Assembly (NCBI GenBank): GCA_030603365.1 | Contig: JAUVXV010000001.1 | Coordinates: forward strand, 124,001-188,000 | Direction: 5' to 3' | DNA from: Candidatus Heimdallarchaeota archaeon | Lineage (GTDB): Archaea > Asgardarchaeota > Heimdallarchaeia > Heimdallarchaeales > Heimdallarchaeaceae | Length of the DNA stretch: 64,000 bases | Shown here: positions 34,648 through 44,465 of the stretch, piece by piece | How the letters are laid out: each line of letters opens with the position of its first letter | Numbering within the stretch: the stretch's first letter is position 1 | Program-made: the position numbers and the translations under genes | The notes under the pieces: model-generated | What the model saw: the letters and a program-made list of their open reading frames with translations, nothing else | The model's database searches: none | What the model was told of the DNA's origin: nothing

Positions 34648-35427
34648 ATCAATTGCTCTATGTGCTACTCTTGGTGCTAGCCATCTAATTAATCTTGATG
34701 ATTCTATCTGAAAGTTGGATGAAATTTGACTTCTATTCAGAATCTCGTCAACTCTATTTTCAAATGTTTGATTATTTATTTCCTTATTTGATGTTTTTTC
34801 AGTTATTTGCCAGTGGATATTACCCTTACCATTTTTCAATGCTTTGTATGCAATCGGAAGTGATTTTTCTGCTTCAAGCGGTAAGGGAAGTAAGATTCTG
34901 TCCATCTTGTTGTTGAATAATTTAGGAACAACATTGAACGCGTCCCCTAGATAAGCTTCTACTCTACCAACGCACTTGTTTAACTCAATATTTCTTACAA
35001 GATACTGATATGCGTTTGTATTTAATTCAATACTGTACACAATACAATCATTACAGTTCGTAGCAATTGCTATACTAAAGGGACCTACACCAGAAAAGAA
35101 ATTTAATATTTTTTCTCCTTTTGTCACCAATTTTGCGATTCTTTGTCTTTCAAAACTTAACCTTGGAGAGAAGAATGAAGTTGAAATATCAACTAGGTAA
35201 CTATTTCCATATTCCTTGTAAACTGTTTCGAATGTCTTATTTCCCATGAAATGCTCAAGTTTTCTAGTTCTCTCGAATCCCCCAACTTTAGATGTTTGAA
35301 GAGTTACTGTGCTAATACTAGGGTACTTTTGCATCATTCTATTTGAGAATTCTGTTAGTTTTGATTCATCAGTTTGCTCTCTTATGATAAGTATGCTTCC
35401 TATGATTTCATACACTATATCTTTCAT
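34633..35427 (-). CDS. tRNA (guanine-37-N1) methyltransferase, Trm5-like
   Basis: 264 residues from the ATG at 35427, which has a GGAG site six bases upstream. A TTG at 35502 would overlap the lyase gene and is rejected. NFFSGVGPFSIAIA is the SAM-binding motif I of class I enzymes in its Trm5 form, preceded by the D2-like region FFSPRLSFERQRIAKLV. RILLPLPLEA stands where NLP/NPP is common in motif IV. Trm5 makes m1G37 in tRNA, and archaeal paralogues act in wyosine synthesis. The 3' ends of this gene and the neighbouring plus-strand gene overlap by 15 bases. Confidence 0.8.
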   Translation of the reverse strand: MKDIVYEIIGSILIIREQTDESKLTEFSNRMMQKYPSISTVTLQTSKVGGFERTRKLEHFMGNKTFETVYKEYGNSYLVDISTSFFSPRLSFERQRIAKLVTKGEKILNFFSGVGPFSIAIATNCNDCIVYSIELNTNAYQYLVRNIELNKCVGRVEAYLGDAFNVVPKLFNNKMDRILLPLPLEAEKSLPIAYKALKNGKGNIHWQITEKTSNKEINNQTFENRVDEILNRSQISSNFQIESSRLIRWLAPRVAHRAIDLVFN

Positions 35428-35452
35428 ACTTATCTCCAAAGGAAATTTTAGC

Positions 35453-37606
35453 TTATTCTGTAATTTCTCGGATTGCTGGCCCCTTATATATTGCTTTGTC
35501 AAAAGCGATTCTTCTCATCTGAGGTTGAGTACTAATCTCTTCATAATAGTGAGCAGTTAATCCTGCAGTTCTTCCGAAGACAAAAACAGCTTTAGCCAAC
35601 TTGGGATCTATTTCCATGTCTGCAATAATAGCTCCAATTACACCATCTACATTGATTGGAAGATTCATCCCTCTAACTCTATAGAAAGAATCGCTTATAA
35701 TTCTTGAAACTTCTACACATTCTTTTGCGTATCCTGCTTTTTTCGCAAAATCCCAAAGGACATCTCTTCTAGGATCTTGTGTATGGATTCTATGACCTAA
35801 TCCTTCAATACGTTTCCCAGCTTTAATAGTTTCTTTGATTAATTCGAACGTTGTTTCTTGAAGATCTGTTGCTGTTTCTTTTGATTTCTTCACTACCGAG
35901 AGCATGAATTCTGCAGCTTTTTGACCTGCTCCTCCATGTACGTCCGTTATAGCTTGGATACCAGCTGAAATTGCTACTTCATAGTTAGCTCGGGTCGATG
36001 CTAAAATAAGTGTAGCTTGTGTTGATGGTGGTGTAACACCGTGGTCAACACAGGCAGTTATAATTGCTTCTAGTAGTTTTATTTTCATTTTATCTTCTGG
36101 TAATTCACCTACCAGACATAAGTAAATTAAATCTGAAAAAGAAAGCTGGTCTTGATTATGATTATCAAGTTTTTGCGAGTTTCCAAAATAAATAGAAAGG
36201 TATCTTAGAACTCTTCCCAAAGAATATGCTGCAACTCTAGACGGATCTTTCTCTGAGTTAGCGAAATTTGATAATTTTTTATCAAGCAAAAGGAACGTTC
36301 CTATGATTTTCGAAACATCAGATTCTTCAGGATTTTTATCGAGATGAAGAAATTCTTCCTTAGCTGCATTAATAGCAATTTTCTCGAGCCCTAACAGTTC
36401 ATTCTTGGGAAACTCACCTTTTGTAAGTAGGTATGTTGTTTCTAATAACCCCTTTTTTGCAATGATATCCTGTAGGCTGTATCCTTTGATTACAAGATTA
36501 TTAGGTAAAACTTTAGTTATGAGTGTACCCCAAGTGGGTTCCGGAGATTTAGCATCCCATTTCTTCTTCATCCTTTCATAATAATCTTCCACTCTGAAGT
36601 ATGTTTGATTAAGTTTAGATTTTACAGCTTTAATCAGATCATGTTGGTGGTTTACAACAATAGCTCCTGCTTTTTCTAGAAGTTCTTTCTTAGAATTAAA
36701 GGTACCGTATTTCTGGCCTGGAGTTATTACTGCTCCTGCATGTCCCATAGTTTTTCCTTCAGGTGCATTAGCTCCTGAAATAAGTGCAACTAAAGGTTTG
36801 GAATATTTTTTGGGGTGTTCAATCATATCTTGAGCCAATAATTCTTCTTGCATTCCTCCTATTTCTCCGGCAACAACCACCAAGTCAGTATTTTCGTAAT
36901 TCATTACTAAGGAGACAAGGTCAACAAATCTTGAACCTATGGCACCATCTCCTCCAACTCCTAATACACCATTTTGAGCTATCCCTGCACTAGCTAGAGC
37001 ATCGGACATATGATATAGAATTGCACCGCTTCTTGATAGAATAGTGACTCCTTTTGGTCCAATTCCTCCTTCGTCAGTAATCTGTGCTTGGAAAATATCT
37101 GGGAGCATTCCAATTTTTATTCCTTCGGGCGGAAAGATTATTCCTGGTGTATTTCCTCCAAATAAGATGGTTTTATGTTTTCGTGCTTCCACCAAAATAT
37201 CTCTGACATCTTTTAATGGAATGAACTCAGAGATTAGGACGATTATAGGAACTCCTGATCTTATTACTTCAATTGTTGCATCCTTAGCTGTTGAATAATG
37301 TCTCCAGATACTAGCAACTGCAATATTAGGGTGGTTCATGACAGCTTCTTCTGCTGAGGCATATACTGGAATTGTTTCATGTACCTTTGTTCCACTTCTA
37401 CCTGGTGCAACTCCGCAAGTTACATTTGTACCATATTCCATCATCAGCTGAGCGTGTCTTGTACCTTGTCTTCCTAGTCCTACAATCATCGTTTCTATTG
37501 ATTTTGACTGATCTATTTTTTCTGCTAGTTCTGGTCTTACATGTTTTATAAGATAATCGAGCAATCCTTGATTTGCTTCTAGCTTCTCCTTCTTCATTTC
37601 ACTCAT
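35453..37606 (-). CDS. aclA: ATP-citrate lyase, SucD-citryl-CoA lyase fusion subunit
   Basis: 717 residues. Residues about 40-340 are succinyl-CoA synthetase alpha-like: CoA-binding NPGIIFPPE region and GHAGAVI with the phospho-His. Residues about 400-715 are a citrate-synthase-like lyase domain with DHGVTPPSTQAT, VHGGAGQKAAE, EGLGHRIHTQDPR and INVDGVIGA, the catalytic His/Asp set. This is the large subunit of two-subunit ATP-citrate lyase, which cleaves citrate with ATP and CoA to acetyl-CoA and oxaloacetate. It overlaps the SucC-like subunit gene by four bases (ATGA), so the two are coupled. Confidence 0.85.
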   Translation of the reverse strand: MSEMKKEKLEANQGLLDYLIKHVRPELAEKIDQSKSIETMIVGLGRQGTRHAQLMMEYGTNVTCGVAPGRSGTKVHETIPVYASAEEAVMNHPNIAVASIWRHYSTAKDATIEVIRSGVPIIVLISEFIPLKDVRDILVEARKHKTILFGGNTPGIIFPPEGIKIGMLPDIFQAQITDEGGIGPKGVTILSRSGAILYHMSDALASAGIAQNGVLGVGGDGAIGSRFVDLVSLVMNYENTDLVVVAGEIGGMQEELLAQDMIEHPKKYSKPLVALISGANAPEGKTMGHAGAVITPGQKYGTFNSKKELLEKAGAIVVNHQHDLIKAVKSKLNQTYFRVEDYYERMKKKWDAKSPEPTWGTLITKVLPNNLVIKGYSLQDIIAKKGLLETTYLLTKGEFPKNELLGLEKIAINAAKEEFLHLDKNPEESDVSKIIGTFLLLDKKLSNFANSEKDPSRVAAYSLGRVLRYLSIYFGNSQKLDNHNQDQLSFSDLIYLCLVGELPEDKMKIKLLEAIITACVDHGVTPPSTQATLILASTRANYEVAISAGIQAITDVHGGAGQKAAEFMLSVVKKSKETATDLQETTFELIKETIKAGKRIEGLGHRIHTQDPRRDVLWDFAKKAGYAKECVEVSRIISDSFYRVRGMNLPINVDGVIGAIIADMEIDPKLAKAVFVFGRTAGLTAHYYEEISTQPQMRRIAFDKAIYKGPAIREITE

Positions 37607-38910
37607 CCCCGTATCTCCTGTTGTTTCTTAATTTTGAAGCCGTATTCAATTCCATCTCTAATTACATCAGCCATTATTTTTTGATTTCCTACAACTATAT
37701 GCAAGTCTTCTAATGGGTCTGGAGTTTCCTTTTTTGCCTTTTCAAGATACTCTCTTGCAGCTGCTAAATCAGTTCCAACCATCCTACCAAACACAGGAAT
37801 CATTCTTCTTTTTTGCAAATGCCTATCTCTCAGAGCCATAATTAGACCACGGATGAAAATATCACAACTTGAAATTCCACCAAATCTACTAGTTATGATT
37901 AGACCAGTTGTTGGATGATCCATGAGCAGATGAAACATATCAGCTACTTTGCTTAGAGAAGGGCCTCCTCCACTATCCATGAAGTTTATGGGTACTACTT
38001 TTCCTTCGAAATATCTATCACCGACATTCACAACCTCATCAATTGAAAAGATCCCATACCCCGCTCCTCCTGGTACTAAAGCAACATATAGCTTATCCTT
38101 TTCTTTAACAAAATTCTCTGGGTTTTCTAATAAGTCAAGATATGGGAATCCAATTTTATATGCTTTCGCTTCAAAAATCGTTTGTTCTGATACATCGTGT
38201 CTTTTGCTTTGGGGATCAATACCTATAGATTTCAACAAAGGTTCTTGTCTGTATAAACTATTATCATCCAGTACTATTTTAGCATCGGCAGCAATTATTT
38301 GATTATTAGAAGTAAGAATTAATGGATTTATTTCACATATTTTAGCTTCTATATTTTGAAACGCGGAATAAAGTGATTTTATTGCGTTTTTCAACTGATT
38401 TTTAATTTCTGGTTTATCTGAAAAATTCTTTGATAAGAAATCAACAGCTTCTTCTGCAACAGTATCTTCTAACTCTTTTGCATTATCAAAAATTGTTTTT
38501 TTCCAGATTAATTCAGGATTAGTTTTAGCCACTTCTTCTATATCTATACCACCACTAGCAGAGGCTACTACAACTATATCAAATGTAGCAGGATCTGTTG
38601 TTACTGCTAGGTATATCTCATTGGAAATATCTACAGCTTCTTCTAGCAAAATTTTCTCAATCGGATATCCACGGATTGAGGATTGAAGCATCTTTCTAAT
38701 AATCTCTTTTGCTTCATCTATGCTATTTGGTTTTTTGATGCCTCCGGCCTTTCCTCTTCCTCCAATTAGAACCATTGCTTTAACCATTAGAGGAAACGAT
38801 AATGACATCTTTTCAATTTCCTCTAGTTTTTCAATTACTCCTAATTGCTTGGGAATTTTCAATCCAAATTTGTCAAAAATTTGTTTAGCTTCATACTCAT
38901 ATAATTTCAT
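37603..38910 (-). CDS. aclB: ATP-citrate lyase, SucC-like ATP-grasp subunit
   Basis: 435 residues. It starts MKLYEYEAKQIFDKFG, the standard SucC/AclB opening. The ATP-grasp part has KAMVLIGGRGKAGGI and CEINPLI. The flavodoxin-like C-terminal part has NFMDSGGGPS and VFGRMVGTD. On its own it could be succinyl-CoA synthetase beta. Coupling to the lyase-fused subunit makes the ATP-citrate lyase assignment preferable. Confidence 0.82.
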   Translation of the reverse strand: MKLYEYEAKQIFDKFGLKIPKQLGVIEKLEEIEKMSLSFPLMVKAMVLIGGRGKAGGIKKPNSIDEAKEIIRKMLQSSIRGYPIEKILLEEAVDISNEIYLAVTTDPATFDIVVVASASGGIDIEEVAKTNPELIWKKTIFDNAKELEDTVAEEAVDFLSKNFSDKPEIKNQLKNAIKSLYSAFQNIEAKICEINPLILTSNNQIIAADAKIVLDDNSLYRQEPLLKSIGIDPQSKRHDVSEQTIFEAKAYKIGFPYLDLLENPENFVKEKDKLYVALVPGGAGYGIFSIDEVVNVGDRYFEGKVVPINFMDSGGGPSLSKVADMFHLLMDHPTTGLIITSRFGGISSCDIFIRGLIMALRDRHLQKRRMIPVFGRMVGTDLAAAREYLEKAKKETPDPLEDLHIVVGNQKIMADVIRDGIEYGFKIKKQQEIRG

Positions 38911-38921
38911 TCTTTCACGCT

Positions 38922-40775
38922 CTAAGATGAATACAGTTGTTGATAATAGTTGATTAATCCCCCGGCATTAAAGATTTTTAATAATTCTTCTGGTAGCTTG
39001 GGAAATGTGTAATCTTGATCTCCATTCGAAATTGTACCAGTTTCTAGATTAATATCGACAGGATTTTCTGAATTGAAGTTATTGACAAACTCAGAATGAA
39101 CAATGATTGGTAATCCTTGATTAATCGCTGATCTGTAAAATATTCTAGCTACAGATTTTACAATGACAGCTTTTACACCTGCAGAAGCAAGCCCTACTGC
39201 AGGATGTTCTCTAGATGATCCACATCCAAAGTTCTCTCCACCTACGATTACATCCCCTTCTTTAACTCTAGCTGCAAAAGATTCATCTAAGCCTTTGAAT
39301 AAATGTGGTACAATCTTCTCTCCCTCTGATGACTTGATATCATAAGTTAATCCACCTGCAAACATTTGATCTGTATTAAAATCATTGACATCTTTATAGT
39401 CCCATACATTATGTTTGCGTCTATTATCATCTGGTGTAATTGTAAGAATTTTTGTTTCAATATCTCTTTTTCTTAACTCTATAGGGTTTTTCCCTTCTAT
39501 AACTTCAAGTGACAGGTACTTTCTTGGATCTACTATTCTTCCTTCTATTACAGAAGCAGCAACAGTAGCTGGAGATGATAAATAAACTGAGGATTTCTTA
39601 TTTCCCATTCTTCCTAAGAAATTTCTATTTGCAGTGGATATGACATTCCACCCGTCAGCAGGAATGCCTTGACCTTTGCCCAAACATGGACCACAACTAC
39701 ACGAAAGAATTGTTGCTCCTGCACTAACAAGAGTTTCAATTATACCTTTTTCTAGTGCTTTTTGATATATTTCTGTGGAAGCTGGAGCAACTAGAAATAC
39801 TACTCCTTGTTTAATTTTTTTACCTTTCAAGATTGAAGCGGCTATTTCTAAATCGTCCAATCGTGCATTTGTACATGTTCCAAGAAATGCCTGATGTATT
39901 TCAATTTCATCAAGATTTTTAGCATATTCTTCATTATCCACTTGGTGAGGTACTGCAACTAAAGGTTCCAAATCATTCAGTTGTAGCGTTACTTCAGAAC
40001 TAAAACTTGCATCCTTATCTGACCAGAACATTTCTTCTTTGTTCAAGAGTTTTTTATTGCCATGTTTTTCTTTCAACCACTCTATAAGAATCTCGTCTGG
40101 AGGGAAAATAGCTGTTTTTGCCCCCATTTCAGAAGCTAGATTGGCAAGTGTCATTCTTTCTGAGACAGAAAGTGTCTTAACTCCATTTCCATGGAATTCA
40201 ATCGCTTGGTATGTTGCACCTGATGCTCCAACTCTGTTCATTAACCATAGAGCTATATCTTTAGCATAGATTCCTGGAGATAATTTTCCATGCAAAATTA
40301 CCTTAATTGTTTCCGGAATTCTGAACCAGGTTTTACCTGTTAACCATAAACCAGCTGTTTCTGTTCTATCAATACCTGCTGCAAATGTAGCAAACGCACC
40401 ACTTGTACAAGTGTGGGAATCAGAACCGACGACCAACATATTTGGAAGTGCATGATTTGACATTAACTGATGGCATATTCCTCTTCCTTCGTCATAGAAA
40501 TTTGTAACATTATGCCGTATCACTAATTCTCTAATGCTCTTGTGATCATTGGCAATCTGTACACTTGTGGGGGGTGAATCATGATCAAGAACAATAACTA
40601 AACGATTAGGATATTTAATTTCTGTTCCACCCATTTTTTGGAATGTTTTTACAATAGATGCTGAATTATCGTGTGAAAGGATCAAATCAGGTTCTGCATA
40701 AACAATCGTTCCTGCTTTGACATCCATTCCTGATTTAAATGAAAAGAGTTTTTCTGAAAATGTTTTTCCTCCCAT
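38922..40775 (-). CDS. Fused aconitase-family hydratase (LeuC + LeuD type)
   Basis: 617 residues. The large-subunit-like part (to about 430) has GSDSHTCTSGAFATFAAGIDRTE and the [4Fe-4S] cysteines in GTCTNARLDDLE and CSCGPCLG. The swivel domain follows with GENFGCGSSREHPAVG. Fusion of the two halves in one chain with this spacing occurs in archaeal/bacterial aconitases of the homoaconitase-IPMI group. The substrate is citrate/isocitrate, homocitrate or isopropylmalate. Neighbours argue for citrate. A very strong AAGGAGG site lies 7 bases before the start. Confidence 0.8.
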   Translation of the reverse strand: MGGKTFSEKLFSFKSGMDVKAGTIVYAEPDLILSHDNSASIVKTFQKMGGTEIKYPNRLVIVLDHDSPPTSVQIANDHKSIRELVIRHNVTNFYDEGRGICHQLMSNHALPNMLVVGSDSHTCTSGAFATFAAGIDRTETAGLWLTGKTWFRIPETIKVILHGKLSPGIYAKDIALWLMNRVGASGATYQAIEFHGNGVKTLSVSERMTLANLASEMGAKTAIFPPDEILIEWLKEKHGNKKLLNKEEMFWSDKDASFSSEVTLQLNDLEPLVAVPHQVDNEEYAKNLDEIEIHQAFLGTCTNARLDDLEIAASILKGKKIKQGVVFLVAPASTEIYQKALEKGIIETLVSAGATILSCSCGPCLGKGQGIPADGWNVISTANRNFLGRMGNKKSSVYLSSPATVAASVIEGRIVDPRKYLSLEVIEGKNPIELRKRDIETKILTITPDDNRRKHNVWDYKDVNDFNTDQMFAGGLTYDIKSSEGEKIVPHLFKGLDESFAARVKEGDVIVGGENFGCGSSREHPAVGLASAGVKAVIVKSVARIFYRSAINQGLPIIVHSEFVNNFNSENPVDINLETGTISNGDQDYTFPKLPEELLKIFNAGGLINYYQQLYSS

Positions 40776-40787
40776 AGTTTAACCTCC

Positions 40788-41294
40788 TTAAAATCTTCCA
40801 CCCAATTTTAATAATCCCCCAGCATTCATTATATCTAATACTGGCTGAGGAATCTTCTTGCATTTCATTTGTGCATTTTTAGTTTTGTTTAACAATACAG
40901 ATTGAGAGATATCTATTTCTAACTCGTCATCTACATCTATCACAAAATCTGCAATATCAGGAACCTCAACAAGAAGTAATCCTGCATTTACGGCATTACT
41001 ATAATATATGGGACCAAATGATTCACCAATTATAGCTTTAATTTTATGCGCTAGAAATCCTGTTACTGCCTGCTGTCGAGTAGAACCTTTGCCGAAATTC
41101 TTACCTACCACTAGAATTTTATTTGAATTGTCCTCTTTACCAAAATTCTCAAACCCTTCTAGATTGCCAAAAATATGCGGTTTGATTTCTTCTGGATTGT
41201 GGATTGTTAACAATGATTGATGGAAGATTTGATCTGTATCGATATCATCAACTCGAACTAATGTCACGTCTCCACTAATGTTTTCTTTGCTCAT
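40788..41294 (-). CDS. Aconitase-family small subunit (LeuD-like swivel)
   Basis: 168 residues. VVGKNFGKGSTRQQAVTGFLAHK is the substrate-loop region (normally GxNFGCGSSRE), here with Lys-Gly-Ser-Thr-Arg. DTDQIFHQSLL is the N-terminal substrate-binding element. It is the partner of the large subunit at 41291, overlapping it by four bases. Its divergence from the standard motif matches that of the large subunit and suggests an unusual substrate. Confidence 0.8.
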   Translation of the reverse strand: MSKENISGDVTLVRVDDIDTDQIFHQSLLTIHNPEEIKPHIFGNLEGFENFGKEDNSNKILVVGKNFGKGSTRQQAVTGFLAHKIKAIIGESFGPIYYSNAVNAGLLLVEVPDIADFVIDVDDELEIDISQSVLLNKTKNAQMKCKKIPQPVLDIMNAGGLLKLGGRF

Positions 41295-42559
41295 TTTTCT
41301 TCACTAACCTTGGGGATTGCTATTTTACCTTCTATTGCCGTCGCAGCAGCTATCGCAGGACTTGCTAAATAAACGTCTGCTGGTCCAATTTTACCTTGAG
41401 TATTACGATTGCCTGTAGTCAATGTAACAGCTGTTTTTCCACCAGTTAAACCATATTGTCCCTTTGCACAAGTGGAACAACCAGTACCAAAGAAATTACC
41501 TCCTGCCTCTAAGATTACAGACATATCCCCCTCAGAATTTATTGTGACAAAATCTTCTCTAGTTGCAGGAACGATACCAAAACGGACATTTGGGTCAACC
41601 TTTCTACCTTTTAGAACTCTTGCTACTTCATGAATGTCTGTATAACTTCCGTTTGTACATGAACCCACAACAATTGAACTTATTGGAGTGTCCACGACTT
41701 CTTCAATGGGTTTAACATTGTGCGGATGAGGAGGACATGCTATATACATTCCTAGATCTTCAATATCTATTGTTAATTCTGATGAATAATTTGCATTATC
41801 ATCTGCAGTAATAGTTTCAATCTCTATTCCGAGTTTCTTATAATAATCAGCTGTAATTGAATCTTGAGGAACAAAGCCTATCATACCTGAAGCTTCTGTT
41901 ATGAGAGAGCAAAGAGTTACTCTGTCTTCTATTGATAACTTAGAAATGATGTTACCATAAAACTCAACTGACTTTCCTGTTATCCCATATTCATGTAGTT
42001 GTTTGAGAACATAAAGAGCTAAATCTTTAGATGATGTTGGCCAACTATAATCTCCTTCCAAGTAAATTTTAACTGTTTCTGGAATTTTGATCCATGCTTT
42101 CCCAGTCTTCATTGCAAAAGCAAGCATAACATCACCTGCCCCCAGACCTAAAATGCCTAAAGCTCCAAGTATATTATAATGGCTATCTGCACCAAAAGCA
42201 ATATCTCCTGGTTTCGAAAATCCTCTTCGGAATAATAGATGAGAACCTATCCCAGAACCTAAATCAGTAACCTTAATATTATGTTCTTTTGCAAAAACCC
42301 TTATTTTTTCTTGATCTACGGCGTGTTTTGGGTCATTGCCATAGGGATAACAATCGGGTGTGAAAATTATTTTATTACTGTTAAAAACCTTGGAATCAGG
42401 ATAATTTTTTTGAAATAAATCAACAACTTGAGGACCTGCATAATCTCTTGCGGTAACTAAATCTAGATTTATCCATACAATATTTCCAGGAAAGATTTCC
42501 TCTTCTGATGCTGTAGTATGTGATTTGATGATTTTTTCTACAAGCGTAAACCCTTTCAT
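41291..42559 (-). CDS. Aconitase-family large subunit (LeuC-like), divergent
   Basis: 422 residues. The iron-sulfur ligands are present: VGSCTNGSYTD and GTGCSTCAKGQYG. The usual DSHT-C-T motif reads FGADSHYNILGALGILGLGAGD, so the helix that shapes the active site differs from common aconitases and isopropylmalate isomerases. With the small subunit at 40788 it should form a heteromeric hydratase of citrate, homocitrate, isopropylmalate or another hydroxy-acid. It lies between the fused aconitase and the dehydrogenase. Confidence 0.8.
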   Translation of the reverse strand: MKGFTLVEKIIKSHTTASEEEIFPGNIVWINLDLVTARDYAGPQVVDLFQKNYPDSKVFNSNKIIFTPDCYPYGNDPKHAVDQEKIRVFAKEHNIKVTDLGSGIGSHLLFRRGFSKPGDIAFGADSHYNILGALGILGLGAGDVMLAFAMKTGKAWIKIPETVKIYLEGDYSWPTSSKDLALYVLKQLHEYGITGKSVEFYGNIISKLSIEDRVTLCSLITEASGMIGFVPQDSITADYYKKLGIEIETITADDNANYSSELTIDIEDLGMYIACPPHPHNVKPIEEVVDTPISSIVVGSCTNGSYTDIHEVARVLKGRKVDPNVRFGIVPATREDFVTINSEGDMSVILEAGGNFFGTGCSTCAKGQYGLTGGKTAVTLTTGNRNTQGKIGPADVYLASPAIAAATAIEGKIAIPKVSEEK

Positions 42560-42633
42560 TTATGTCAATTTCATCGATTAAAAGGGAAGTAATAAGGATA
42601 TCTCTATGTATTGTTAAATAGAGACTCACTTCA

Positions 42634-43767
42634 TTACAACATCTTTATTTTATCACAAATACCTCTTGCCATTTCAGAAGTAGTAGTGCTTCCACCCATG
42701 TCATATGTGCGATATTTTCCTTCTGCAATTACAGCAGCTACAGCTTCCTCTATTTTTTGTGCCATTTCTTTTTCTCCCAACCAATCTAACATCATTTTAG
42801 CTGCTAATATTTGTGCTATAGGATTGACTTTATTCATGCCTACATACTTTGGTGCAGATCCATGAGTAGGTTCGAAAACAGCAAATTTCTCCCCAATATT
42901 ACCTGAACATGCGAATCCTAATCCACCAATTAACTGAGCAGCTAAATCAGAAACAATGTCACCAAACATGTTGGAAGAGACTAAAATACCATAATTCTGA
43001 GGGTTCTTAACAAGCCACATAGCCATCGCATCTATGTTTGCTTCCCATAATTCTATTCCTTCATATTCCTGTATTAGTTTGCGAGCTTCTCTCACCATCA
43101 AACCACTTGTTTCTCTGATAACATTTGGTTTTTCAACAACTGTAACTGTAGGATAATCAAATTCTTTGGCGTAATTCATGCTTGCTTTAAGAATGCGTCG
43201 TACCCCTTTTCTAGTAAATATTCGAGTGGATATAGCAATGTCTTCAAGGTTGGTATCAGCAAACTTTTTCGCTTTAGGATGATGTTTAATAAAAGTTTCC
43301 ATTACCTCATCTGGAACGGGATGCCATTCAATTCCTACATAAAGCCCCTCAGTATTTTCTCTAAATACTACTAAATCAATATCATCTCTGTAGTTAAGAG
43401 AATTGCCTGGATAAGCTTTACAAGGGCGTAAGTTAACATATAAATCAAATAATTGTCTTAATCTAACAATTGGACTGAAGTAAATCAGTCCCTTTCCTTG
43501 TAATTCAGGTACAAGTTCTTTCTCAGCTTCTTCTTTAGGTTTAGATGTAATTGCTGAAAATAAACAACAATCTGAATTCTTCAATAATTCTATCGTTCTG
43601 TCTGGAAGGGGATTTCCTTCTTTGCACCAGAATTCCCAACCTATATCTCCGTGTGTGTATTCTGCTATTTCACTGAATCCAACAGCATCTAAAACATTCA
43701 TTGCTGCTTCAGTGACATCTATACCCACGCCATCTCCTGGTAAAACTGCTATTTTGTATTTCTTCAT
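42634..43767 (-). CDS. Isocitrate / 3-isopropylmalate dehydrogenase family, NADP-type
   Basis: 377 residues. LPGDGVGIDV opens the protein, YSPIVRLRQLFDLYVNLRP is the substrate loop, and EPTHGSAPKYVGMNKVNP (around residue 300) matches the HGTAPKYAGQDKVNP segment of NADP-dependent isocitrate dehydrogenase, whose Lys-Tyr pair binds the NADP phosphate. NAD-dependent relatives usually have Asp-Ile there. I therefore favour isocitrate dehydrogenase, with homoisocitrate or isopropylmalate dehydrogenase as alternatives. It heads the ATP-citrate lyase/aconitase cluster. Confidence 0.8.
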   Translation of the reverse strand: MKKYKIAVLPGDGVGIDVTEAAMNVLDAVGFSEIAEYTHGDIGWEFWCKEGNPLPDRTIELLKNSDCCLFSAITSKPKEEAEKELVPELQGKGLIYFSPIVRLRQLFDLYVNLRPCKAYPGNSLNYRDDIDLVVFRENTEGLYVGIEWHPVPDEVMETFIKHHPKAKKFADTNLEDIAISTRIFTRKGVRRILKASMNYAKEFDYPTVTVVEKPNVIRETSGLMVREARKLIQEYEGIELWEANIDAMAMWLVKNPQNYGILVSSNMFGDIVSDLAAQLIGGLGFACSGNIGEKFAVFEPTHGSAPKYVGMNKVNPIAQILAAKMMLDWLGEKEMAQKIEEAVAAVIAEGKYRTYDMGGSTTTSEMARGICDKIKML

Positions 43768-43794
43768 TGTTTTATGCCTCTTGTATATTTTTTG

Positions 43795-44358
43795 TCAGTT
43801 TTTTTCGAATATTTTCTTTATTGGGGAGAAACAGAGGAAATCAACACGGTGAATTATATCAACTTCAGGTAAACGGTTAATTTTATCTCCTTCTTTGCTG
43901 TGAAAAACTATGGCCTGTCTTACAACGATTGGAAGGTTAAATTCACTTACTATTTCTAAACCCATTGCTGGATGACGAATACGATTGCCTTCCTCAGTCT
44001 GTATTATTTTTCCCGATGAATCTCTTTCATATTCTGTGAATTTTCCAACATCGTGAAGTAAGGCCCCCGCTATTAATTCATCTCTGTTTAATTTGTCCCC
44101 TAAACCTAATTTAACATATGTATCGTAAGTAGAAATGCACATCTGTGTGACAGCTCTTATATGATCTACTAGACTTATCTGTGCGACTTGGTCATCCGAA
44201 ATCAGCTCAGGAATTAACAATGTAGCTGGAATGTACTTAAAATCATCTTCAGTCCATTCACCAAGAGTAATCGCTTTCTCAAGCGATTTTTCCACTTTAT
44301 TACGTAGATCTTCACTATTAATTTCATCAAGTTCTGGAAATAGGTTCCTAATCTCCAT
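43795..44358 (-). CDS. HD-domain phosphohydrolase-like protein
   Basis: 187 residues. H in VDHIRAV, HD in ALLHDVGKF, H in IRHPAMGLE, H in VFHSKEG and D in HRVDFL give the metal-ligand order of HD/HDIG phosphohydrolases. Substrates of such stand-alone proteins include nucleotides and cyclic nucleotides. It is 27 bases downstream of nothing else on this strand except the dehydrogenase that follows it, and may share its transcript. Confidence 0.8.
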   Translation of the reverse strand: MEIRNLFPELDEINSEDLRNKVEKSLEKAITLGEWTEDDFKYIPATLLIPELISDDQVAQISLVDHIRAVTQMCISTYDTYVKLGLGDKLNRDELIAGALLHDVGKFTEYERDSSGKIIQTEEGNRIRHPAMGLEIVSEFNLPIVVRQAIVFHSKEGDKINRLPEVDIIHRVDFLCFSPIKKIFEKN

Positions 44359-44465
44359 TTTTTATGCCCCATTATATTTTTAATTCTGATTCAATTGAGA
44401 TTGTTAACAGTACCTCAAAGAACAATCAATATATTATTTTCTGTATGTATTGAGTCTTTTTGTGA

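Noticed and set aside
38922-43767. Assigning the cluster firmly to leucine or lysine biosynthesis
   Set aside because: No isopropylmalate or homocitrate synthase is present, and the dehydrogenase has the HGSAPKY pair of NADP-isocitrate dehydrogenase; ATP-citrate lyase next door points to citrate.
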